Of a stretch of 64,000 bases of DNA, positions 7,908-16,011 are shown piece by piece. The notes beneath the pieces are model-generated. The model ran no database searches. It was not told the origin of the DNA and saw only the letters and a program-made list of their open reading frames with translations. The stretch is from Epibacterium sp. Ofav1-8 (GTDB taxonomy: Bacteria > Pseudomonadota > Alphaproteobacteria > Rhodobacterales > Rhodobacteraceae), in assembly GCF_022348185.1 (NCBI RefSeq), contig NZ_JAKRFD010000001.1, positions 248,001 to 312,000 on the forward strand, in the 5' to 3' direction. How positions within the stretch are numbered: the stretch's first letter is position 1; every line of letters starts with the position of its first letter. A program made the position numbers and the translations under genes.

Positions 7908-8203
7908 TCGGTCAGTCCTCTGCACTAAATGCGGAAATGCCGACGCGCCGGGGTGTGTAAAGCGTCACCCGGATCGTGCGACGTCTCCTCCCTTTCTCTC
8001 ACTGGATAGCCCAACCGTGCACGTGCAGCAATGGTTTCGGCGCAGCGGAGCCGGGTTCGGCGCAAAAAGGACGTTCCGGGACTGGAGGGACCGGCACAGG
8101 GGTACAGCGGGCAAACGCGCCCTTGCGCCCGTGCTATACCGAGACAGGACAGAGGTGATCGCCGTCCCGGGGCAGGGGAGGTTGCAGTGGTCAGGGCAGC
8201 GGA
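7908..8203. other. Intergenic stretch, no recognisable element
   Basis: About 296 bases between the phaA start and the end of the EAL gene. It must hold the phaA promoter, but I see no convincing -35/-10 pair, hairpin or coding frame. The open frames here are short, arginine- and proline-rich and have no ribosome sites. Confidence 0.5.
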
Positions 8204-9058
8204 TCAGGCGCGGGCGCGGGTCTCGCCCTTTTCGTGCCAGGGGGGCGTGATCGTCGGCGCACCGTAGAGGAACCCTTGCAGGCAATCGACCCCGGCATCC
8301 ACCAGGAAATCGGCATCCTCTTGCCGTTCCACGGATTCGGCGACGATGAACATGTCGAACTGCTTGGCGATCGCCACCAGAGCCCGGATCACCGCCTGAT
8401 TGTCGTGATTGCCACTGACGCCGCGGACAAACTGCCCGTCGATCTTCACCGCGTCGAAGAAGAAATCGCGGAAATGTCCGATCGCGGTGGTGCCAGCGCC
8501 AAAGTTATCCAGCGCAAAGGCGATGCCGTGCTGCTGCATCTGGTCCATGAAGTCGATCACCAGCTCCGGCGCCGCCATGGCGGAGGCTTCGGAGATTTCC
8601 AGCACCAGCCGTTCGCCGAGGAATTCGTCCCGTTCCAAGAACCGCTCAAGCACCTTGTTCCACTGGCTGTAGCCGATGGAGCGGGCGGACATGTTGATCG
8701 ACAGGCGCACGTTGGGATTGCGTTGCAGCACCCGCAGGCCCTGTTCCAGCGCGAGGCAGTCGAGCTTGCGCCCCAACTCGCGCTCTTCGATCACGCTCAT
8801 GAACTCGCGGGCGGGAATGATGCGACCAGTGGCGTCCATGACCCGGATGTAGCCCTCGTAAAAGGCGATCGTGTCCTGGGCCTGGCTTTGCACGATGGGC
8901 TGATAGGCCAGCAGGGTTTGGTCGTGCTTGACCGCCTCCGCCACCATATCGACCACGCTGCGATCCCGGGCGACGATGGCCGCCGAGAGTGGGTTTTCCG
9001 CCCCTTCCGGGATGTCGGTTTTCCAGAAATGCCGTTTCTTCACCTTCGCACGCCCCAT
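8204..9058 (-). CDS. Degenerate EAL domain protein
   Basis: A 284-residue cytoplasmic protein that is essentially one EAL (c-di-GMP phosphodiesterase) domain with a short polar N-terminus. Conserved parts are NMSA (Asn122), EISE (Glu154/Glu157), VKID (Lys205), AESVE (Glu241/Glu244) and QGFLYG (Gln261). Two signature parts are altered: the EAL motif reads EGY (68-70), and the metal-binding DDFGTG loop reads DNFGAG (184-189). The second Asp of that loop is normally needed for metal binding, so hydrolysis is doubtful and a binding or docking role is more likely. It has no sensory or GGDEF domain. The start has no strong ribosome site. Confidence 0.85.
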   Translation of the reverse strand: MGRAKVKKRHFWKTDIPEGAENPLSAAIVARDRSVVDMVAEAVKHDQTLLAYQPIVQSQAQDTIAFYEGYIRVMDATGRIIPAREFMSVIEERELGRKLDCLALEQGLRVLQRNPNVRLSINMSARSIGYSQWNKVLERFLERDEFLGERLVLEISEASAMAAPELVIDFMDQMQQHGIAFALDNFGAGTTAIGHFRDFFFDAVKIDGQFVRGVSGNHDNQAVIRALVAIAKQFDMFIVAESVERQEDADFLVDAGVDCLQGFLYGAPTITPPWHEKGETRARA

Positions 9059-9165
9059 CGGTCTGCGGTGACCGGCGCAGCGCCGCCACCGTCCGAGTTG
9101 TCCATTGAACTCTAACTTCTCTCAAAAGAGTTGCGTGGAGATTAAGAGGCGCATTTTAGTCAATA

Positions 9166-9200
9166 CCCGGTTCGCAGCCGAAAGACGCTGCAAAACCGGG
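9166..9200 (-). terminator. Stem-loop downstream of the TlpA-like gene
   Basis: Outer arms CCCGGTT / AACCGGG and inner arms GCAGC / GCTGC form a long interrupted stem 26 bases past the TlpA-like stop. On the minus strand it is followed by TATTGACT, not a clean U run, so termination may be partial or Rho-assisted. Confidence 0.45.
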
Positions 9201-9225
9201 CGATGCGACAGGTCCAGAACGTGCG

Positions 9226-9789
9226 TCAGGACCCCGCCACAAGGGCGCCGATCACGGCCTTGGCGCTCTCGGAGCTCCAGTCGGCCTCGCCACGTAACCG
9301 TGCGATTTCATTGCCTTCCGGGTCCAGAATCACGGTGATCGGCAGGCCCAGAACGGTCATGTCGCGGGCCACGGCACTCTTGGGGTCCTGATGGCGCGGC
9401 AGGTTGGTGACGCCGATTTCTTCAAAGAACTTCTTGATCCCGGCCGGGTTGTTGCGTCCCGTTGCCAGCGTCAAAACTTCGAAATTCTCGCCACCGAACT
9501 CGTCTTGCAGGGCCGAGAGCATCGGCATTTCCTTGCGGCAGGGCGGGCACCATGTGGCCCAGAAGTTCAGCAACACATATTTGCCCTCATAGTCCGACAG
9601 CTGCGCCTCACCCGCGCCATCGGCCAGCTCAAAGCTGGCATTTGACGCCGGTTTGGCCTCGGTGTGAAAGACCAGTTTCTTCATGTCGCCCTCGCGCAGC
9701 GCTTCTACCGCGCTGAGATCGGCGCCAAAGGCGGCATTTGCACCGAGGGCAAGGGCCATATAAAGGGAAAGCTGACGAACTAGACGCAT
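9226..9789 (-). CDS. TlpA-family thiol:disulfide oxidoreductase
   Basis: A 187-residue periplasmic thioredoxin-fold protein. An N-terminal signal sequence ([20 protein letters not shown]) is followed by a TlpA/AhpC-type domain with the redox motif WCPPC at about 80-84, in the context [17 protein letters not shown]. Such proteins reduce disulfides in periplasmic partners, for example in cytochrome or oxidase assembly, but nothing here names the partner. The ATG at 9789 has GGAG 7 bases upstream; the longer upstream frame runs into argH. It is divergent from argH across 19 bases, so the two promoters must overlap the coding ends or lie inside them. Confidence 0.88.
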   Translation of the reverse strand: MRLVRQLSLYMALALGANAAFGADLSAVEALREGDMKKLVFHTEAKPASNASFELADGAGEAQLSDYEGKYVLLNFWATWCPPCRKEMPMLSALQDEFGGENFEVLTLATGRNNPAGIKKFFEEIGVTNLPRHQDPKSAVARDMTVLGLPITVILDPEGNEIARLRGEADWSSESAKAVIGALVAGS

Positions 9790-9808
9790 AGTATCTCCAG
9801 GGTTGGCC

Positions 9809-11200
9809 ATGACAGACAAGACCTCGAACCAGATGTGGGGCGGCCGCTTTGCCGCCGGACCGGACGCGATCATGGAGGCCATCAATGCCTCGATCGGGTT
9901 CGACCAGCGCATGGCAGCGCAGGATATTGCCGGTTCACGGGCGCATGCTGCGATGCTCGCCGCCACCGGTGTGATTACGGATAATGATGCCGAGGCGATC
10001 CGTGAAGGGCTGCTCACCGTTTTGTCAGAGATCGAAAGCGGCGAGTTCCAGTTTTCCACAGCACTGGAAGACATCCACATGAATGTCGAGGCGCGCCTGA
10101 AGGAAATCATCGGCGAACCGGCAGGCCGTCTGCACACCGGCCGGTCGCGCAACGATCAGGTCGCGACCGACTTTAAACTCTGGGTGCGCGATCAGTTCGA
10201 TGCCGCAGAAAAAGGCCTGCTGGCGCTGATTGGCGCGCTGGTGGATCAGGCCGAGGCTGGCGCGGAATGGGTGATGCCGGGCTTTACCCACCTGCAAACC
10301 GCGCAGCCGGTCACATGGGGGCATCACATGATGGCCTATGTGGAGATGTTTGGCCGCGATCTCAGCCGCGTCCGCGATGCCCGCAAACGGATGAACGAAT
10401 CGCCCCTTGGCTCTGCCGCGCTGGCGGGGACGTCGTTCCCGATTGATCGCGAGATGACCGCCGAGGCGCTGGGGTTCGACCGCCCGACCGCGAACTCGCT
10501 TGATGCGGTCTCGGACCGTGATTTCGCGCTGGAGTTTCTGTCGACCGCCTCCATCTGCGCCATGCATCTGTCGCGCTTTGCCGAAGAGCTGGTGATCTGG
10601 TCCTCGGCGCAGTTCCGCTTTGTGACGCTTTCGGATCGGTTCTCCACCGGCTCCTCGATCATGCCGCAAAAGAAAAACCCAGACGCCGCCGAGCTGATCC
10701 GCGCCAAGGTGGGCCGGATCTTTGGCGCCAACACGGCGCTGATGATGGTGATGAAGGGGCTGCCGCTGGCCTATTCCAAGGACATGCAGGAAGACAAGGA
10801 ACAGGTCTTTGATGCCGCCGACAACTGGATGCTGGCGCTTGCGGCGATGGAAGGCATGGTGAAGGACATGACCGGCAACCGCGACAGCCTCGCGGCCGCG
10901 GCGGGGTCCGGCTTCTCCACCGCCACCGATCTGGCGGACTGGATGGTGCGGGTTCTCAAGGTGCCGTTCCGCGATGCCCACCATGTGACCGGCGCTTTGG
11001 TTGCGATGGCCGAAGGGCGCGGCGTTGATCTGCCGGATCTGACCCTTGAGGACATGAAATCCGTGCACGCGGGCATCACCGAGGATATATTCTCGGTACT
11101 GGGCGTGGAAAACTCGGTGAATTCCCGCACATCCTATGGCGGCACCGCCCCCGCGCAGGTGCGCGCGCAGGTGGCGCGCTGGAAACAGATCCTGGGCTGA
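9809..11200 (+). CDS. argH: Argininosuccinate lyase
   Basis: ArgH splits argininosuccinate into arginine and fumarate, the last step of arginine synthesis; the active enzyme is a cytoplasmic homotetramer. The 463-residue protein has the fumarase/aspartase superfamily signature [12 protein letters not shown] near residues 280-291 and the catalytic loops [10 protein letters not shown] and [11 protein letters not shown] take the ATG at 9809 ([14 protein letters not shown]) instead of the in-frame TTG two codons earlier. Two small lipoprotein genes follow on the same strand. Confidence 0.96.
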   Translation: MTDKTSNQMWGGRFAAGPDAIMEAINASIGFDQRMAAQDIAGSRAHAAMLAATGVITDNDAEAIREGLLTVLSEIESGEFQFSTALEDIHMNVEARLKEIIGEPAGRLHTGRSRNDQVATDFKLWVRDQFDAAEKGLLALIGALVDQAEAGAEWVMPGFTHLQTAQPVTWGHHMMAYVEMFGRDLSRVRDARKRMNESPLGSAALAGTSFPIDREMTAEALGFDRPTANSLDAVSDRDFALEFLSTASICAMHLSRFAEELVIWSSAQFRFVTLSDRFSTGSSIMPQKKNPDAAELIRAKVGRIFGANTALMMVMKGLPLAYSKDMQEDKEQVFDAADNWMLALAAMEGMVKDMTGNRDSLAAAAGSGFSTATDLADWMVRVLKVPFRDAHHVTGALVAMAEGRGVDLPDLTLEDMKSVHAGITEDIFSVLGVENSVNSRTSYGGTAPAQVRAQVARWKQILG

Positions 11201-11222
11201 GCCCGACGCAAGGAGAACGACC

Positions 11223-11399
11223 ATGACCCGTGTTCTGATGGTGCTAGGTGTGGCGGCGTTCCTCGGCGCCTGCGGCGTCGACGGCGAACCGGTGCGCCCG
11301 AGCCTGAACGCGGGTCTCGGGATCTCCAACAGCGGTATCCACCTCGGTGGCGCAGTAGGGGTCAGCAAGGGCCCCGTCACCGTCAGCGTCGGCCTGTGA
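11223..11399 (+). CDS. Small lipoprotein downstream of argH
   Basis: A 58-residue protein with a short signal peptide ending in the lipobox LGAC, so Cys17 would be lipidated. The mature part is glycine-rich and ends SGIHLGGAVGVSKGPVTVSVGL. A clear AAGGAG lies 8 bases before the ATG, 22 bases after the argH stop, so it is in the argH transcript. Rhodobacteraceae often carry a tiny lipoprotein gene at this place; its function is unknown. Confidence 0.8.
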   Translation: MTRVLMVLGVAAFLGACGVDGEPVRPSLNAGLGISNSGIHLGGAVGVSKGPVTVSVGL

Positions 11400-11412
11400 G
11401 GGCGCCCGCGTG

Positions 11413-11610
11413 ATGTCCGAGCTTGCAATGCGATGCGCGCAGCGTGGGCCGGGGGCGCTTTGCCGTCGGGTCGGCCTGATCTGCATTACGCTGGGGCTGG
11501 CCGCCTGCGATGTCGGCGGCCCACCCCGGGCACCAGCCCCCACACCGCCGTCAGAGCCGGGCATTCACATCTCCGGTGAGGCCCGCGTGGGCGTCGTCTG
11601 GAGCGATTGA
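11413..11610 (+). CDS. Second small lipoprotein
   Basis: A 65-residue protein with a positively charged N-terminus, a hydrophobic segment (LICITLGLAAC) ending in a lipobox, then a proline-rich linker and the tail PGIHISGEARVGVVWSD. The tail resembles the end of the preceding lipoprotein (SGIHLGGAVGVS), so the two are probably diverged tandem paralogues. A GTG one codon earlier (11410) is an alternative start. It starts 13 bases after the previous stop. Confidence 0.65.
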   Translation: MSELAMRCAQRGPGALCRRVGLICITLGLAACDVGGPPRAPAPTPPSEPGIHISGEARVGVVWSD

Positions 11611-11631
11611 GGCCGGATCGTCCGGCGCCTC
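11609..11631. terminator. Weak hairpin between convergent genes
   Basis: GAGGCCGGA and the downstream TCCGG...CCTC can pair around TCG with a small internal loop, right at the second lipoprotein stop. There is no U run on either side. It may separate this gene from the convergent PNPOx-like gene. Confidence 0.3.
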
Positions 11632-11694
11632 TGCACTCTGCGCGTCCGACCTTTCTCCGGTCCTGACACGCCCCCGAAACCGAGCCTCCCCGGA

Positions 11695-12300
11695 TTACCA
11701 CATGGTCTTGGCCGCACGCGGGGCCCAGGCGGCGTCATAGGCGGGGCCGCCTTCCTCGCCTGCGGTTTGTTCGGCCAGGATGTCGCCCATCGACGGCAGA
11801 TCCGCGCTTTCATCCCCGCAGGTCCAGATCCGGGCGCGCATCAGGGCGCGGGCGCATTGGCTGTAGATTTCGTTGATCTTGATCACGATGACCGTGCGCG
11901 GCAGTTTGCCCGCTTTGTCAAACCGCCGCAGCAGGTCAGGGTCGGCGGTCACTTTGGCGGTGCCATTGACGCGCACCACGTTGTTTGATCCCGGCACCAG
12001 GAACATCAGTGACACCCGCCCGTCGCGCACGATATTGCGCAATGAATCGATGCGGTTGTTGCCGTGCCAGTCCGGCAGCGCCAGCGTGCCTGGATCCAGT
12101 TCCTGCACCACCGGACCGTCATCGCCGCGGGGGCTGTCGTCGGTGCCCTCCGGCCCGACCGTGGCCAGCATGCACAGGCGCGATGCCATGATCCATTTGC
12201 GATAGAGCGGCGTCATCTGCCGCGCCACTTTACGTAACGAAGGCGCTCCCGGTGTCCCGTAAAGCGCCTCCAGATCTTCAACCGTGTTGACGAAGTCCAT
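11695..12300 (-). CDS. Pyridoxamine 5'-phosphate oxidase-like FMN-binding protein (MSMEG_1061 type)
   Basis: A 201-residue protein with the split-barrel flavin-binding fold. Recognisable parts are SRLCMLATVGPEGTDDSPRGD near residues 45-65, LPDWHGNNRIDSLRNI and VSLMFLVPGSNNVVRVNGTA. They fit the MSMEG_1061 family of PNPOx-like proteins, whose substrate is unknown; it is unlikely to be the true PdxH. The frame opens at a TTG, but the ATG at 12300 with GGGG upstream is the better start. It overlaps the end of plsC by 23 bases, so the genes are probably co-transcribed. Confidence 0.82.
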   Translation of the reverse strand: MDFVNTVEDLEALYGTPGAPSLRKVARQMTPLYRKWIMASRLCMLATVGPEGTDDSPRGDDGPVVQELDPGTLALPDWHGNNRIDSLRNIVRDGRVSLMFLVPGSNNVVRVNGTAKVTADPDLLRRFDKAGKLPRTVIVIKINEIYSQCARALMRARIWTCGDESADLPSMGDILAEQTAGEEGGPAYDAAWAPRAAKTMW

Positions 12301-13027
12301 CGTGTTCAAACCCCAATTCTGACATCAGTGCATCCGACCGGGTCTCGATGCGGCGCTCCAGCTCGGCCATGAACAGGTCCCGCTCCTGTCCCGGCGGGAT
12401 CGGGTCGAGGAACTCGACGACCCCGAGGCCGGGTTTGCGCAGTATGCCGGTGCGCGGCCACAACAGGCCCACGTTGGTGGCGACCGGAACGCAGGGCTGC
12501 TGCAACTCCGCATAGAGCACGCCGCTGCCCACCTTGTAGGACTTCTGCGCGCCCGGCGCGACGCGGGTGCCCTGCGGGTAGATCACCAGCTGCCCCGGTT
12601 CGGTGAACTCCTTGGCCACATCCTGCACCATCCGGGCGATCGCGGCCCCGCGGCGGCCCCGGTTGACGGGGATGCATCCCAGGCGCTTGGCATAAACGCC
12701 GATGATCGGGGTCCACATCAGCTCTCGCTTCATGATGAACTTGGCCTGCGGCAGCGCGTTGAAGATGACGAGAATATCAAGGAAACTCTGATGCTTGGCC
12801 GCGACGATGACCTCGCCGATGGGCACCGTGCCGCGCACCTCGGTGCGAATGCCGACCATCCAGCGCGCGCTCCACAGCGCCCAGCGGGCATAGGTCTTGC
12901 AGGCTTGCCGCGCGCCGTTCTTCGACAAGAGCGCATAAGGGGCGAAGACGATGCCCAGCAGCAGCATGGCGGCATAGATCTGGATCACGTAGATCAGCGA
13001 GCGAAGATATTGAAAGGCAAGGGTCAC
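12278..13027 (-). CDS. plsC: 1-acyl-sn-glycerol-3-phosphate acyltransferase
   Basis: PlsC acylates lysophosphatidic acid to phosphatidic acid at the inner membrane. The 249-residue protein has an N-terminal hydrophobic anchor (IYAAMLLLGIVFAPYALL) and the acyltransferase motifs KHQSFLD (HX4D), NRGRRG and YPQGTR, a mild variant of the usual FPEGTR. It overlaps ftsX by 4 bases (ATGA) and the following PNPOx-like gene by 23, forming the tail of an ftsE-ftsX-plsC unit. A related acyltransferase acting elsewhere, such as on ornithine lipids (OlsA), cannot be excluded. Confidence 0.87.
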   Translation of the reverse strand: MTLAFQYLRSLIYVIQIYAAMLLLGIVFAPYALLSKNGARQACKTYARWALWSARWMVGIRTEVRGTVPIGEVIVAAKHQSFLDILVIFNALPQAKFIMKRELMWTPIIGVYAKRLGCIPVNRGRRGAAIARMVQDVAKEFTEPGQLVIYPQGTRVAPGAQKSYKVGSGVLYAELQQPCVPVATNVGLLWPRTGILRKPGLGVVEFLDPIPPGQERDLFMAELERRIETRSDALMSELGFEHDGLRQHG

Positions 13028-13917
13028 GCAAGTTCTCCGAGACGTTTGCGCGCCGCGCGGGTGGTGGCCGCAAAGGCCACGGTCGCCGCGACAGGCGGGA
13101 TGAGGAGCGGCAGCAGCCAGCGCCAGCTCTGGAAGCCAAGCCCGGTGAGAAAGCCCCCTTCCTCCGAGGCCGCCGGCATCAGCCAGACGCCGATCATGCC
13201 CAGCCCGACGCCGACAGCGGCCCCGGTCAGCGCCCGCAGGGTGAAACGGCGCACAAAGGCCTGCGCGATATAGCTGTCCTGCGCCCCCACCAGCCGCAGC
13301 ACCTCGATCACCTGCGCGTTGGCAGCAAGGGCGGCATTGGCCGCCAGCGTAATCATCGCGGCCATGGCGCCGCCAATGAGCAGGATCGACACCACACCAA
13401 GGCGACGCAGGGCGATCGCCGCCTCCACCAGCGGGCGCCGCCAGCGGGCATGGTCGTCAAGCACCGCACCGGGCACCTCCGCCTGCAGCCGCAGCCGCAG
13501 CCCCTGGGCGTCATAGCCGGGATCGTCCTCGGTCACCTCGATCAGCTGCGGCACCGGCAGCGTGTCCAGCGGGATGCCAGCGCCGAACCAGGGCGCCAGC
13601 AGCGCCGCCTGTTCCTCTTGGGTCAACGCCCGGGCCTTGGCGACGCCGGGGGTCTGACGCAGGATTTCCAGTGCCGCCTGGGTCTGGGCATCGCGCTGTT
13701 CGGCGGGCGCATTGATGCGCAGGGTCGCGGCGCGCGCCAGCTCATCCGACCAGCGCGTGGCCACCCGACCCGAGGCCAGCGACAGCGCCAGCGCAAAGAC
13801 ACAGAGAAACGCCATCGCGCCGGAGACGAACAGCGTCAGCTGCGCGGTAAAGCCGGAGGGCGGCACCACCCGGTCGGCCTGGGCGTCACCGATGATGAGC
13901 TTGCGCAGCGCGTTCAT
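13024..13917 (-). CDS. ftsX: Cell division protein FtsX
   Basis: FtsX is the membrane half of the FtsEX complex that couples the divisome to peptidoglycan hydrolases. The 297-residue protein has the expected layout: an N-terminal cytoplasmic stretch, a first transmembrane helix (LTLFVSGAMAFLCVFALALSL), a periplasmic domain with a TPGVAKARALT stretch, and three further helices to the C-terminus. It overlaps ftsE by 4 bases and plsC by 4 bases, so all are translationally coupled. Confidence 0.9.
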   Translation of the reverse strand: MNALRKLIIGDAQADRVVPPSGFTAQLTLFVSGAMAFLCVFALALSLASGRVATRWSDELARAATLRINAPAEQRDAQTQAALEILRQTPGVAKARALTQEEQAALLAPWFGAGIPLDTLPVPQLIEVTEDDPGYDAQGLRLRLQAEVPGAVLDDHARWRRPLVEAAIALRRLGVVSILLIGGAMAAMITLAANAALAANAQVIEVLRLVGAQDSYIAQAFVRRFTLRALTGAAVGVGLGMIGVWLMPAASEEGGFLTGLGFQSWRWLLPLLIPPVAATVAFAATTRAARKRLGELA

Positions 13918-14591
13918 AGGTCTGCCCCCGCCGAGACGATCTGCCGGTTCGACAGCCGCAGCACCCGCGCCTGCACCTGGTTCTTGGCGGCGCGGATCAG
14001 CGGCAGGTCATGGGTCGCCACCAGGATCGTCTTGCCCATGTGGTTCAACTCCACCAGCAGCCGCAGCAGGCGCTGCGACATTTCCCAGTCGACGTTGCCG
14101 GTGGGTTCGTCCGCGATGATCACATCAGGGCTGAGGATGACCGCACGGGCCAGGGCTGCGCGCTGGCGCTCGCCGCCCGACAGTTCCGGCGGCAGGGCGT
14201 CCATCCGCTCGGACAGGCCGACCCAGTTCATCAGTTCCTGCAGGTTCGCCTGTTCTTCCATCAGGCCGCGACCCGACACCGTCAGGGGCAGGGCGATGTT
14301 TTCCACCACCGGCAGGTGGTCGAGAAAGCGGCAGTCCTGATGCACCACGCCGACGCGACGGCGCAGATAGGCCATCTGGTCCCGGTCCAGCCCCTTCACG
14401 TCCATGTTGAAGGCGCGCACATGGCCCGAGGTCGGCGTCAGGGCCCCGTAGCACAGCTTGAGCAGCGTGGTCTTGCCCGCACCGGACGGGCCGGTCAGAA
14501 AGTGGAAGGAGCCGGGCGCCAGCTGCACGGAAAGGTTGCTGAACAGCTCTCCTCCGCCGTAGTTGTAGCCCACATCTTCGAGTTCGATCAC
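13914..14591 (-). CDS. ftsE: Cell division ATP-binding protein FtsE
   Basis: FtsE is the cytoplasmic ATPase of the FtsEX complex. The 225-residue protein has Walker A GPSGAGKTT near residues 36-44, the signature LSGGERQR, Walker B VIIADEPTG and the switch histidine in VATHD. The N-terminus MIELEDVGYNYGGGE is normal for FtsE. It is the first gene of the ftsE-ftsX-plsC run. The 223 bases before it, shared with a divergent zinc-finger gene, should hold the promoter, but I cannot pick one with confidence. Confidence 0.93.
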   Translation of the reverse strand: MIELEDVGYNYGGGELFSNLSVQLAPGSFHFLTGPSGAGKTTLLKLCYGALTPTSGHVRAFNMDVKGLDRDQMAYLRRRVGVVHQDCRFLDHLPVVENIALPLTVSGRGLMEEQANLQELMNWVGLSERMDALPPELSGGERQRAALARAVILSPDVIIADEPTGNVDWEMSQRLLRLLVELNHMGKTILVATHDLPLIRAAKNQVQARVLRLSNRQIVSAGADL

Positions 14592-14814
14592 GATTGCATC
14601 CCAGCCCGAGGTTTCTGCCAGCGCGCGGCCATTCCGCGTTGCGTCGCGGTGTTTTGCACGAGCAAGGCGGCAGTTTCAATGGTGCGCGCAACCGGGTGCG
14701 GCGCGCAATCTGGAGGCCCGGCGGGGATTGGCTCTTTCTTGCCTTTCAGGAAGTTACTATGATTAGAGGGAAATTCACCCTTTTCGGGGTCACAGGGCCC
14801 GCCAAGGAGACCGG

Positions 14815-15915
14815 ATGAGACTGATTTGCCCCAATTGCGGCGCACAATACGAGGTGCCCGAGGACGTGATCCCGGACGACGGGCGCGATGTGCAATGCTC
14901 CAATTGCGGTGATACCTGGTTTCAACCCTCCGCCCGCATGCTGGCTGAAACCGCGGCACAGCCCGCGGCGTCGACGGCTATGGCGCCTGACGAACCGGCA
15001 CCGGAACCCGAGCCAGCACCCGCGCCGGACCCGGAGCCGACACCGACGCCAGCGCCCGAACCGTCTCCAGAACCCAGCCCGACGCCGCCCTCCGACCCGG
15101 CTCCCGCTGATCCGGCATCGGAGCCCGCACCGCAGGAAATCCCCGAGCCTCCCGCCGAGGAGGTCTGGCCGCCTGCGCCCGAGCCCGAGGTCCCCGCCGC
15201 CGCGGCCGATGCCACCTGGCAGGAGGACCCGGAGGCGCCCGAGAGCGCAGCGGAACGGGACGCCGCGGCCGGGGACGAGGAGGACGACATCGACGATGAG
15301 GCGGCGACTGCGCCGCCGCGCCCCGTGGATGCACCGCCCAAGCGTCGTCTGGATCCCGAAGTGTCCCGCGTGCTGCGTGAGGAAGCTCTGCGCGAAAGCG
15401 CCCTCAGATCCGGGCAGGACGGGTTGGAAACCCAGGCCGAACTGGGCCTGTCCGATCCGGCCGAGGATGAGGCGAGCCGCCGTGCGCGACAGGCGCAGGA
15501 CCGTGTGGCGCGGATGCGGGGCGAGCCCCCCGCGCCCGATCCGGCACCGGCAGAGCCGGCGGCACGCCCCCGGGAGGATGCCGGGGCGTCCGAACGCGTG
15601 ATGCCGGAGACCACCTCCCGCCGCGACCTGCTGCCGGACATCGAGGAGATCAACAGTGGCTTTGCCTCCGGCGGCGGCTCTGCGACGCCGCCCCCGGAAC
15701 AGGATCTGCCGCGTGCCCGGCAACGCAGCGGCTTTTCACGCGGCTTTGTCCTGATGATCCTGCTGATGGTGGCGGCGATCCTAGTCTACGCCAATGCCCC
15801 CGCCATTGCCGAGCGCCTGCCGCAGGCCGATCCTTACATCAGCGCCTATGTGGCCTGGGTCGACCAGCTGCGTCTGTGGCTTGATGCCAAGGCCAGCGCG
15901 CTGGCGGCGGACTGA
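14815..15915 (+). CDS. MJ0042-type zinc-finger membrane protein
   Basis: A 366-residue protein. It starts with an MJ0042 zinc-ribbon (Cys5, Cys8, Cys28, Cys31 in CPNC and CSNC), continues with a long proline/alanine/glutamate-rich linker (about 40-150) and a charged middle part, and has a single transmembrane helix near 305-325 (FVLMILLMVAAILVYANA). Only a short tail follows on the other side of the membrane. The family is common in alphaproteobacteria beside ftsE, with no proven role. GGAGACCGG gives a ribosome site before the ATG. The proline-rich repeat is GC-biased, which also creates long open frames on the other strand. Confidence 0.85.
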   Translation: MRLICPNCGAQYEVPEDVIPDDGRDVQCSNCGDTWFQPSARMLAETAAQPAASTAMAPDEPAPEPEPAPAPDPEPTPTPAPEPSPEPSPTPPSDPAPADPASEPAPQEIPEPPAEEVWPPAPEPEVPAAAADATWQEDPEAPESAAERDAAAGDEEDDIDDEAATAPPRPVDAPPKRRLDPEVSRVLREEALRESALRSGQDGLETQAELGLSDPAEDEASRRARQAQDRVARMRGEPPAPDPAPAEPAARPREDAGASERVMPETTSRRDLLPDIEEINSGFASGGGSATPPPEQDLPRARQRSGFSRGFVLMILLMVAAILVYANAPAIAERLPQADPYISAYVAWVDQLRLWLDAKASALAAD

Positions 15916-15945
15916 GCCAACACCGTTATTCGACACTGACAGCAC

Positions 15946-15979
15946 AACGCCGCGTTCGCCAAAGGCCGAACGCGGCGTT
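15946..15979. terminator. Strong bidirectional terminator
   Basis: Perfect 13-bp arms (AACGCCGCGTTCG / CGAACGCGGCGTT) flank an 8-base loop and sit between the convergent zinc-finger gene and the DUF4175 gene. The AA/TT edges plus TTGTGTTTC downstream suit termination in both directions. Confidence 0.8.
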
Positions 15980-16011
15980 TGTGTTTCTGTCCCGCTGCGG
16001 GGCCGTGAGGG

